Positions 22,160-32,642 of a stretch of 64,000 nucleotides of DNA are shown one piece after another. Position 1 is the stretch's first letter, and every line of letters starts with the position of its first letter. The stretch lies in assembly GCF_963576675.1 (NCBI RefSeq), contig NC_088912.1:60086895-60150894 (forward strand), in the 5' to 3' direction. Origin of the DNA: Euphorbia lathyris. Its lineage: Eukaryota; Streptophyta; Magnoliopsida; Malpighiales; Euphorbiaceae. The notes under the pieces were generated by a model. It did no database searches and had not been told where the DNA came from. It saw only the letters and a list, made by a program, of their open reading frames with translations. A program made the position numbers and the translations under genes.

Positions 22160-23737
22160 TCATGGTGGATCCTGGAAGTGGACGGTCTCAACTACTCCTG
22201 GGACCTCATGTGCAAGGTAGGGTTTCAACCTATGGCCGTTAACTTTGAAAGATTCATTTCCTGGTTTAACAATTTCTACAGCCCCATGAAGGAACACCTT
22301 GTTCACAATGTAAGGTCCAGACCATCTGCACTTCAATTTTCCAAGGAACAGTCTCAACCTGGAATTATACAAGAGCACTTTCTGCCCTTCATGGAATTCC
22401 TTCCCTTGAATCTTTTTATCACGCCACCTTTTGGGGGTGGGTATATCAGGTGGTTCTTTGTGTGAGGGCCCAATTGTGTTTGGTGGAAGTGGTGGTTTTG
22501 TTGCTCTTTCTAGGGAACAGTCTGTTCCTTCACAGATATTCACTTCTTCCCCCAGCAGTGTTTCCAAAGTGTCTTGGTGATAGTCCTGCAAAACAGACGA
22601 GGTGTGGCATGCATCCAAAAAATAGCATGTATCATCACTTGAGTTAGCACGCCTCATGGCCTCATTCATCCTAAAAATTATTTCTTCATCATTTATCCTT
22701 AAAAACAATTGTCCCTTTTCAACATCTATCAAGGCCCTACCCGTAGCTAAAAATGGTCTCCCTAAAATGATGGGCACATGCAAATCCTTATCTATGTCCA
22801 TGATAATAAAGTCTATGGGTAGTATGAATTTTCCTATTTTAACTAGCACATCCTCCACAATTCCTCTAGGATAACATACAGATCTATCTGCTAATTGAAT
22901 CGACATCCTAGTAGGTTGAGGTTCTCCCAAGCCTAGCTTAGCATAAACAGAATATGGCATGAGATTGATACTAGCTCCAAGGTCACACAATGCATTTTCA
23001 ATATTCAATTTACCAATGGAACAAGGGATTGAGAAACTCCCTGGATCTTTGAGCTTTTTAGGAAGCCGTTGCCTGTTCTGCAGTATTGAGGAACAGTCTC
23101 GATTCAGTTGGATCATGGAGATGTTCTCAAGCTTTTTCTTGTTGGAAAGAACATCCTTCAAGAACTTGGCATACTTTGGCATCTGAGCCAGAGCTTCCAC
23201 AAATGGAATGTTGATGTGTAACTTTCTCAATGTATCAAGGATTTTGGAGTTTTGCTCTTTCAACTTTTGATTCACAAGCCTTGCTGGATAAGGAACAGGT
23301 TGTACATAGGGAGGAGGTGGAATATACTTCTCCCCAGGTTCCTTATGAACTTGAACGGGCTCATGTTCTTTAGCAACATGCCTAGTGGCCTCTAGAACAG
23401 TTTGTTCCTTAACAGTTTTAGCTTCTTTTGAGGTACCTGCAACATCAACAACTTTTTTAGTTTTAGTAGGGGCAGAGATTTCTTTACCAGACCTCAACGT
23501 GATAGCCATGACATCTCCCTTAGGATTAGGCTCGGTATTGCTTGGAATGACACCCTTTCCTTTGGATGAGCATGAATATGCCAATTGATGCATTTGAGTC
23601 TCCAGATTCTTGATGGAAGCCTGAGTTTGCTTCATGAACTGCATCACCATGGTTTTCAAATCTGGATCAACCTCTTCTTTAGCCTGAACAGGCTGTTTGT
23701 ACTGTTGCTGAGGTTGTTGTTGTTATTGACCTCTTTG
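22160..23737 (-). pseudogene. Athila element B, right copy: gag-protease fused in frame to the integrase C-terminus
   Basis: Read leftward from the junction at 23737, this starts inside the Gag linker, where a TTA at 23723-23725 gives a TAA stop. From the ATG at 23659 a 499-residue frame is open. It contains [11 protein letters not shown], the region before protease ([23 protein letters not shown]) and the protease ([35 protein letters not shown]). Near 22425 the sequence jumps in frame from the start of pol (EPPDIPTPK) to the integrase C-terminal segment ([19 protein letters not shown]). Comparison with element A suggests about 2.6 kb encoding RT, RNase H and most of integrase was deleted. 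The gag part is almost identical to 7408-7950. Confidence 0.85.
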
Positions 23738-24128
23738 TTGGAAGAGTTCCAAGCAGGGAAGCGTAGCTTTCTCTACGACCGAGTCAGAGTATATCGCAGC
23801 TGCGGAAGCAGCAAAGGAAGCGATTTGGATAAGAAAGTTCATTACAGAACTTGGTGTGGTGCCTGACATTGTAAATCCCATTACACTGTATTGTGATAAC
23901 AATGGAGCCATTGCGCAAGCAAAGGAACCACGGTCTCATAATGCATCCAAGCATTACCTTAAGCGATTCCACATCATAAGAGAGATTGTGGCTAGAGGAG
24001 ATGTGAGAATAGAAAGAGTACCTACAGAGGACAACGTTGCAGATCCGTTGACAAAGCCCTTAACCCAGAGAGTACATGATCGTCATCTAACTTCTACTGG
24101 GATAAGTTTTAGAAACAATTGGCTTTAG
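23738..24128 (+). pseudogene. Copia RNase H C-terminal fragment
   Basis: The last ~130 codons of a Copia polyprotein. The beginning translates in a frame giving a KQGSVAFSTTESEYIAAAEAAKEA segment; CDNNGAIAQAKEPRSHNASKHY and VPTEDNVADPLTKPL follow, ending at the stop at 24126-24128. The left border at 23737/23738 is an abrupt junction with minus-strand Athila gag, so everything upstream of RNase H is gone. The motif wording differs from the Sirevirus RNase H at 1700-2100, so it is a different Copia lineage. Confidence 0.85.
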
Positions 24129-24142
24129 TCCAAGAAGGAGTA

Positions 24143-26002
24143 TGTTGGGGTTTAGTGTCCTATAGACAATTGTTCTAGGATACAAACTTAATATAAATGA
24201 ATTGTTCTTTATATCATTTGTTTTAATGAGATATATGTTTTATAACTATATAAAGGCAATCCCTTTTAAGCACTAAATAAAGTCTAATAAAAGGAAATCC
24301 GTAAGTTTGTTTAAAGTGATCATAAAGTGTTCATACAAGCATGAAGTGAGACTAAACTTTATGATAAACTAATAAACTTAAAACCACCCCAAGTCAAGTG
24401 ATATGCCCAGGATTGACATATCACTGTTGAGACTTGCATGTAAACAATGTCTTCTGTCCGACAGAAAGCTGATCTCACAAGCTTCATATATATAGATATC
24501 TGGACAGTTACGTGGATCCAATGAAATGGAGTTCATTAGGATTGGGGATCCGATTTGAGATAACAGGATGGGTATATTCATCCTTGTCACCTGTTCATCT
24601 CATTGGTATTAATAGGTATAACTAATCCTCAGACTCAAAGGAATATTAATTGGTATTCTGGATTACGGAATGTGACACTTTGACTCTGGTGTAACACGAT
24701 CCTTAACAGAGATGACTCTGGGGTGTGAACAGTAGACGTTGGGTATCACATGAAGTGATTGCGGGATCGTTATATATTGGATTGAGCATTTATCACTCCC
24801 GATAAATGGGAGATACATCCAAGGATCGCTTGTGGAAGACTCGACTCTAAATCCTTGCAAGGTGATAGCTTAAGACTTGAAATACAGATTTCACTTAACC
24901 TATCTATTTGAGTTGACTCGGCCTGTACAAGTAAAACGAACGTCTCGCTATATGTGACTTGACATCATCCATAGTCATAAGATTCAGTTCAAGGATGTAG
25001 TTGATAAAGGATCGAATTATACTGTAACTAATACGGAAAGGTTAACGACAGAATCAACCTGTCTTCTTATAGCTCTGGGGGAATGATTACGGACTTGATA
25101 ATCACATACTCTGTACATCATTCCGTTATGCAAAGATTAAATATAATTCTTTGAAATTTATTTAATAACGTTGCATACGGCTAGAAGCAATAAGAACCTA
25201 ATGGGTCACACATAAAACTTGGAACCTAAAAGAGAGATAGATGTTAATTAATTGATGGAAGCCCAATTGAGCCCAATAAGGCCCATGGACCAAGGGGGGT
25301 CGAAATTCATGTAATAAAATACATGAATAATTAATTTGATTTTGTTAATTCTAATTGGATTAGGATTATGAATTAAATTAATTAAGAGATAAATAAGTTA
25401 GGAGTTTTAATTAGATTATAATACTCCTATTATTATCCAATAAGGTTATTATTATTATCCTTAATATATTAGATATATAATGAGATAATAATTAGGAATT
25501 CTATTCTGAATTGAAGTCCTATTCAGTAACCTAATTCTATCTAACTAGGGATTAGATACAAGAGATTATAAATACCCCACCCTATGGGATTTTCGAAATC
25601 CAAGAGCTAATCCCCTAGAGAGATTTTCGAAATCTACCCTAGTGCAAGAGAGAGAAAATTTCGACACCCCCAGTTCGAGGACGAGATTTTCCACGGCTTC
25701 CTTTCGATCAATTGATTTCATCTATTTCTTTTATCCTTGATCTTGTGTTGATTAATTAGAGGCAATCTACTTTGGTTGCTATTCAACGGTTGATTCTAAA
25801 TTAATCTTCCCGTGTTTTATTTCGTGCTTGGGAACTCGGAGAAGAGTTGTGGGCACTTCATTAACAATGGTAGATTGATCATCAAAAGGTAATTCTTCTT
25901 ATCCCTCTTTATATGAAATAACGGTTAACGGATCTTGTGGTTTATGGAAATAGGTTAAAAATTTTATATTTCCGCTGCTATACCTTAGCCTAATTTCCAA
26001 CA
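24143..26002 (+). repeat. Copia 3' LTR, long form
   Basis: A 1860 bp LTR that begins TGTTGGGGTTTAGTG after the purine tract CCAAGAAGGAGTA and ends CCTAATTTCCAACA. It belongs to the RNase H fragment just upstream. Its last ~510 bp match 1-706, and 25110-25330 is related to the inverted copy at 54331-55112. Confidence 0.85.
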
Positions 26003-26719
26003 CTTTGATCGATCAGTTTATGCATGCTTAATGCCTTGAAACTGTCAGGAATAAGATTATTGCTAGAATGAGACTCGATGACGATCAACTAGCCTGCTTT
26101 ATATATATATTGTGCCTAATGCCTATAAACCTGACAAAGATAGGATTATAGATAGATAAGGACCTGACCATGGAATTATCTATGTTGAATCTGTGTAAAC
26201 ATGACCTCGCTAGAGACCACTAGGAGTGCGGCTTCGTGGCTGGGCTACGGCTTTAGCCTTAGTTGCCGAAGAACCTAATGCTTTGCATGCCCTAAGTTAT
26301 ATGCCTAATCAAGCCGTTAGCTTAATGCATGTGAATAGGTTAGATGAATCTTGATCACATTTGTCTTTCTTATTAGGGCAATTACCGTCAATCACTGGTA
26401 AAACATAAATCTGAACTCCCTAAACCCATACATAGGATTTAATCAAAGGATTCCTCAGCCTAGATTGTGTCTTCCATTAATCCACCTTCTACCCTGTTAA
26501 TTGTTCACTTTATTTTGTTATGTTATTGCCTTTAATTCAATTAGTTAATTAGATAAAACCCAAACTATCATTCAACCCTCTAAACAATTAGATCATTCTA
26601 GGTAGATTTACTAATTATAACAAATAGTCTTTGTGGTTCGATCTCGTGCTTAGCACGATATTACTTGTTGCGATAGGATACACTTGTCCTATTAACTGCT
26701 ATATATTTTACGAGCATCA
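26003..26719 (+). repeat. Gypsy LTR remnant, 3' part
   Basis: This resembles the terminal part of an Athila-like LTR: an AGTCTTTGTGGTTCGATCTCG-type segment, ATTACTTGTTGCGATAGGATACACTTG, and an end in GAGCATCA like the other Athila LTRs here. No primer-binding site follows; the next base begins the rearranged Sirevirus LTR. No coding sequence is present. Confidence 0.55.
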
Positions 26720-28050
26720 ACAGGTCAACTCTGTCTCTATTGATTGTCTATTGATCTTGTCAAGCGTGGCTTGATTCTTGTCTTCCGGAACTTTCTTGAT
26801 TTAGAGCTAGCAAGAGAACTTCTGGATCCTTCTATGATCAGGCTTACGCTTTTGATTTGCAAGCCTTCTTGATGATGAGCTTCGTTTAAGCCTTAGGGCC
26901 CAAATTAACATCTTTGAACTTTTGCTTATAATTAACCAAACACTTCAACAAACACATTAGTATAAATAAATCATTTTTATCTTTTAATGTGTTATTGATT
27001 ATGGAGATATAAATTTAATTTAATATTTTTTTTCATAATCAAAATCTATGTGGAAATTGTGTTTCAACAATGTCCCCTCAACGACTCTCTTTTGTTACCA
27101 GAAGTAGAAAGATTGCAGACTGCAAGTCTGCCACATCAGAAGCCAGAAGAACGCGGCTCAAGATAGAGAGCCCGTCCTTCGACAATGGTAACCTTTTGGA
27201 ATGCAGGCACAGAAGTTAGAAGCTGATGTTGACAAAAGTCAGTTCCCTCCAAACGTCTAGTTTGAAATTCAAACAGATCTTCTGCCAAAGCTTCCACTAT
27301 AAATACAAGTGCAAAACTCAATTCACTGTTGATTAATTTTTACATACTGAAAAGAGATAGAAAAGCTTTCAAGTGAAATTATAGCAATATTCTGTAATAT
27401 ATATTCAATTCAATATTTGTGTAAGTCCAATAGAGAGATAGTACTTCATCAGTGTTCTATATTAGAACTTACCATCTATTGTAAGAAGATCAAAAGCTCT
27501 TTTGTTTGCTTCGGTTATAAGTAAACATATAGAGAGATAGACATGTAGCTAAGTGTGGATTGTAAAGGAATGTGCTTTACAGAACCTCTGTATCTATTGT
27601 AAAGGTTTGTGCTCTGCCGGTAAAGAGTTCAATTGTGGGTTAAAACTCAGAAGAATGTATTCTGAGGACTAGATGTAGGCAGGAGGTTGAACCAATATAA
27701 ATTGTTGAATAACCTTCTCCTAACTCTACCTTTATTTACTTTTAATATTGCATTCTCTAAACTAGTTATCTCATATATAAGCTCCGACTATTGTGCACCA
27801 ATAGATCGCTAACCTTAAAGTCTATATAAAAGCCCCTCTGAGTGAGTTGTCTTCCATGAGCAAAAGTCAGAAGCAGGATCAAACTCTGTTGACTGATTAA
27901 CTCAGTACGTAACTTGCCTATGATTCCGAAATATTGCTCCTGTGTTGTGTTATTAAATTTTAAGTGAGAAAAATTTATAAAAGGTTAAAATTAACTAATA
28001 GTTCCATTCACCCCCCTTTCAAACTAATCTAACCTCATAAGGGACCAACA
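26720..28050 (+). repeat. Sirevirus solo LTR with an inverted 5' segment
   Basis: 27070-28050 is in plus orientation and matches the LTR at 6065-7407 from its middle to the GGGACCAACA end, including a TATA-like CTATAAATACAAG at 27298. The preceding 350 bp (26720-27069) is the LTR's 5' segment on the opposite strand: TGTTGAAACAC sits inverted at 27059-27069 and the sequence reads leftward from there. Total length (about 1.33 kb) equals that of the normal LTR. Confidence 0.7.
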
Positions 28051-29634
28051 GTTGCCTTCTCCATCTTCGGTCCTGGATTCGGTCGTTGATTTTTACTCTT
28101 TGGAGATCTAGATATGTTCGGTGTTTTCTGATTTTCTTCGTAGCGGTGAATCAAGGATTTGGTGGAATCATGACGAACGCCTTGATGTCGCTTCGAAGAT
28201 CTGGAACCTTTAAGTCCTGGAACTTGCTTAGGAGGTGTAGGTGAACGATAATATCTTCTATATGATGGACTAACATTCTTCTCCTTCGATCTTCCCCTAA
28301 TGACTTCATGATGAGATTCTTCTGAAGCTTCTCTTTTCCTTGGACATGTTCGGATGATGTGATACATATATACACATTCATATTCACCTCCTTAACCTCC
28401 GCTCTCATCACCTCCATTTTCATCACATGCCCCGCCCTCAGAATATTTATAGACTCTTGAATGGTGCCTATACTGTATATCAATTGCTTTCTTATATTAT
28501 CCATAAACCGGTGTTGCTCATGATCCAAAAATCCTAAACAGGCCTCGATTTTTTTTATCCAAAGCTGGCGAGATGTGCAAAGGTTTCAACACATTATTAC
28601 TGGAATCTACTAACAACAATAACATATACAGAGAGAAAGACCTAATTTTCTTAGCTTAATTGATCTTTTTTTAATACAAGTATGTTTTTATATATCACTG
28701 TACCACACCACCATTGTTTAAATACTTGTTTTTAGTTGTTCAATAGATTAGTCGGTTCTAAATTGATTAATACTCTTCAGATTAATGGTTTCTTTTCAAA
28801 TAAAAGTATGTTGCATATAATGGAATTCGAAAGTTTTAATTTAAGGTAGTCTAGAATCCTTCTACTAAAATCTATTTTAAACAATCTTGTCAACCGGATT
28901 GGACCGGCCAGTTCGATCGATCGAACGAGGAATCGGTCAGGTTTATGTTTTAGATTTCAATGGGTTTTTTAATTTTTAAAGAACTAGACTGAATTGGAAT
29001 TGGACCGAGACCGGCGGTCCAACCAGGAATCGATATGATATTGGTTTTTTTTTAAAAAAAATTTAAAAAAATTACTGAATAAACTAACTAAAAAAAGTGA
29101 AAAACAAAACAACTCTATAATAAAAAAAAGTAAAAAGAAACTAAAATTAAAAAAAAAAAGTACAAAACAAAAGAGATGGATTGTGCATAGGAAATCTAGA
29201 TTAAGAAAAGTAAAAACAAATTAGCTCTTAGATTGGCAAATTTGACAAGAGGTGTTGCTGATATGCTTGAAATTACTTGTGTTTTTATACTTGAAATTTA
29301 CATATTGAATTTTAAGACACTATTTATTCACAATAAATTAGGATCGTAATAATTTATAAGATAAATTTTGAATTAATTATATATAAATATTATTTAGTGT
29401 GTAATTGGTATTAATCAATGAGAACCATTTAGTTGAAGTGGCGAGTGGTTGGAATCATACAACATTTATTTATCTGGAAATATGATAAGTGAAAAATTGA
29501 TGGAATAATTTGTTTTAGGATCCTAAATGAAGGTAAAGTGAGATTGAGTCAAAATGCACCTCCAAAATTTTTGGATAGATATGTATGTATAAGACAAGAC
29601 CAAGCAAGAAAGCAATCGAGAGTCTGTGTACAAA
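28051..29634. other. Intergenic region upstream of UGT, with an unrecognised minus-strand coding-like stretch
   Basis: 28035-28528 carries two overlapping minus-strand frames (125 and 110 codons) that look like one frameshifted sequence: a helical N-terminal part followed by an Arg/Ser-rich tail (for example RSPTPPKQVPGLKGSRSSKRH). I do not recognise it; a decayed retrotransposon Gag is possible. 28880-29040 has GGACCGGCC/CCGGTCC-type inverted segments with no assignable element. The rest is AT-rich and holds the presumed UGT promoter, with no convincing TATA box close to the start. Confidence 0.35.
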
Positions 29635-32503
29635 ATGGAGAATAAAAAACCTCATGCAATTTTCATTCCTTACCCTCTTCAAGGACATGTGATCCCTTCC
29701 GTTAATCTGGCCATCAACCTCGCCTCTCAAGGTTTCACCATCACCTTCATTAACACTCACGCCGTCCACCAGCAGACGGCCTCCGCCGCTGAAAACCATG
29801 ATTTATTCGCGAAAGTTCGTGATTCGGGCCTGGACATCCGCTACTCCACCATCTCCGACGGACTTCCTGTTGGATACGATCGATCGTTGAATCATGACGA
29901 GTTCATGGGTGCGTTGTTGCATGTATTCTCGGCTCATGTGGAAGAAGCAGTCGCCGACATTATTGCTTCTGGGGAAGATGTACATTGTTTGATTGCTGAT
30001 ACTTTTTTTGTTTGGCCTTTCAAGATTGCCAAGAAATTCCGATTGCTTTACGTCTCTTTTTGGACTGAACCGGCTTTGGTCTTCACTTTATATTACCATC
30101 TACATCTTCTCAGGATAAATCGCCATTTTGATTCTCAAGGTACCGTACGCCACCTTTTACTCTCTTTTTTTTATTTTATGACCTAACCCAATTCTATATA
30201 TCTAATGTTTATGGATCTAATTAAATTTTTTTTTTTTTAAAAGGGTAGATACTTACTTGATTTATGTGTAGATTAAACCAATAATAAATTACTTTTTCTT
30301 TTATTTGGTAAGCAAATTACATTAATCGGTTAGGTTTTCTTTTAGAGAATTCCTCAAGTTTTTCATTTTAAGGGTAAAAGATTCACTACTATTGTTGATT
30401 CGATATATCTAAAAGTTAAAAAATAAATCATGTACACGTGGCTGAATTTTAGAGATGTTTTTATTAATTTTTAATGTACTAAGCCCCAAAAATGTGATTT
30501 CAACATGTTGAAAGCACATATTAACTTCAGGAATTAATAAATACATATGTTAATTAAACCAACTCAGATTTATATCGGATCAGATCAACCGTAAATCTAA
30601 ACTTCAAAATCTAATTTTGACATTCCACCATTATTGTTAGGGAGGAATAAGTGACATTCCACCATTATTGTTAGGGAGGAATAAGTGAGAAATTTAACCC
30701 TAATGTTTTAAGTGAAGTGCAAATTTAGCTCTAATGTATGAAATGCTGTAAATTTAAACCTAATGTTTAGTAAGATCAATTTTAGTTTATATATATAGCA
30801 GATTTAGGTTTTAGTATTTTAACAGAATATTTGTAATTTTGATAGCAATATACTTGGGAGGTCTGGAGCGACAGTTATATAATAGAATTTTGAAGGTCTG
30901 AATCGACAATTAAATATCAGTTAAACTGGTTTTTTCTAATTTTTGATAATATATGGTTAAAATTGATTCTTGTTTGGAAATATTAAGATTAAATTTGTAC
31001 TATTTCATATATTAAGGTTAAATCTTAAATTTGGTCTATCTCTTGTTAGTTATATTTTTGAATGGAAAACTTCAGTTTTGAGCTTTTGAACTTTATGAAG
31101 AGAAATTAAAATTCTATGTTAGTTTCAAATACACAATCTATTTGGAATAAGTAAGCAATAAAAATACACAATTTGTAGATTTAATAATCTGTTCCTGTCA
31201 TGACAAGTCTATAATGGTCAAGTTCATTAGACAAATTAAAGATCAATTAATTCTCACAATGGAATGAAAAAAAAAAAAAAAAATTACACTCATGTTAATG
31301 AAAATTGAAGTCTCTATTTGGAAGGTGAGAAATTAATGGATTTAAAAGTTAAAAGATGAGGTAATGGAATGGATGAAAATGCCGACTAAAAGTTTATGGA
31401 ATGTAAATGAGAGTTAAAAGTTTTAAAAAAAAATCACTTTTTCTGTTATCTCTCAATTTGAAATTTAAAGTTTAAAATTGATGTGTTTAGTCTCGTTAAT
31501 CTTCATTTAGATTTCATTAACCTCCTTCTAAACAATGATTAAAGTAAAAGTAGAATTCACAAATTAATAATGAAAGAGTGCAGATGCAGAAAGGCGTCAT
31601 GATGAGCCGATAGATTACATCCCAGGAGTGAAGGCAATGGAAGTGAAGGATACACCATCTTATCTTCAAGAATTAGATACAACATCAGTTTGCCATCAAA
31701 TCATTTTCAAAAGCTTTAATGAAGCTAAAGGCGCTGATTTTGTTTTGTGCAATTCGGTGCAAGAGCTTGAAAACGACACCGTGACAGCTCTACAAGCAGA
31801 AATCCCATTCTATTCAATTGGCCCCATTTTCTCAACTGATTTTGCTGACTGCAGTGTTGCCACTAGCTTGTGGTCAGAGTCTGATTGCACCCACTGGCTC
31901 GACAATAAACCCCATGCTTCTGTTTTATACGTTTCATTTGGTAGCTATGCCCATCTTACTAAAAATGACCTTACTCAGATCGCTGACGGGCTTTCGCTTA
32001 GTAAGGTGAGTTTTGTTTGGGTGCTACGTCCTGATATTGTGAGCTCCAATGATAAAGACCCTTTACCCGTTGGATACAAAGAAGAAATCTCTGACCGTGC
32101 AATGATCGTACCTTGGTGTAGTCAGAAGAAAATATTGACCCATCCAGCAATAGGAGGCTTCTTAACACATTGTGGTTGGAATTCCACATTAGAAAGTATA
32201 TGGTGTCAAGTACCCTTGTTGTGTTTCCCTTTGTATACGGATCAATTCACCAATAGGAAATTAGTGGTTGATGATTGGAAGATAGGGATTAGTTTGAGTA
32301 CCAACAAGATGATCACAAAAGAACAAGTATCAGATAATATCAACTGTTTGATGCGTGGAGATTCAAAGGATGACTTTCGGAACAGAATCAAGGAGGCCAA
32401 GAAGATTATGGAAACTGCCTTGTCACCCACTGGATCATCACACACAAATATGTCTCAATTCATCCAAGATGTCAAGACAAAGATTCAAAAGCTAATCCAA
32501 TAA
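29635..32503 (+). CDS. UGT86A: UDP-glycosyltransferase, UGT86A type (2 exons)
   Basis: A family 1 glycosyltransferase that transfers a sugar from a UDP-sugar to small acceptors in the cytosol; the acceptor cannot be read from sequence. Exons: 29635-30139 and 31584-32503, with a GT-AG intron (30140-31583) in phase 1, giving 474 residues, a normal length. I chose the ATG at 29635 because it starts MENKKPH before the conserved PYPLQGHVIP. His18 in that segment is the expected catalytic base, and LIADTFFVW carries the usual partner Asp region. The 44-residue PSPG donor-binding box spans about 346-389, from WCSQ through HCGWNS to YTDQ; a final Gln commonly goes with UDP-glucose use. The overall sequence resembles Arabidopsis UGT86A. 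It is convergent with ABCG3: stop codons lie 139 bp apart. Confidence 0.9.
30618..30685. repeat. 34-bp tandem duplication in the UGT intron
   Basis: Two identical 34-bp units, 30618-30651 and 30652-30685, each starting TGACATTCCACC and ending GGAGGAATAAG. No coding or splice signal is affected. Confidence 0.9.
31305..31545. mobile_element. Diverged MITE in the UGT intron
   Basis: Its ends are degenerate inverted repeats (TATTTGGAAGGTGAG at left; CTCCTTCTAAACAATG at right). Internal segments TTATGGAATGTAAATGAGAGTTA and AATTTGAAATTTAAAGTTTA parallel those of the MITE at 35484-35769. It is an older member of the same family. Confidence 0.5.
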
Positions 32504-32642
32504 CTTCATACATGTATGTATCTCTTTGACTTGATATTTTGCTCACTTTCAGGGGCTAATGCTAAATAAAAACTACTACTAAAAAAAAATATTGCGACTT
32601 CAGAAAGGCAACTCATCTTCAAATTGAAGCAAGGATAGGTGT

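Noticed and set aside
1..26002. One giant Copia element with 5' LTR at 1-706 and 3' LTR at 24143-26002
   Set aside because: No primer-binding site follows 706, the two LTRs differ by an indel of about 200 bp, and the interior begins in mid-pol of another lineage. They are more likely separate copies.
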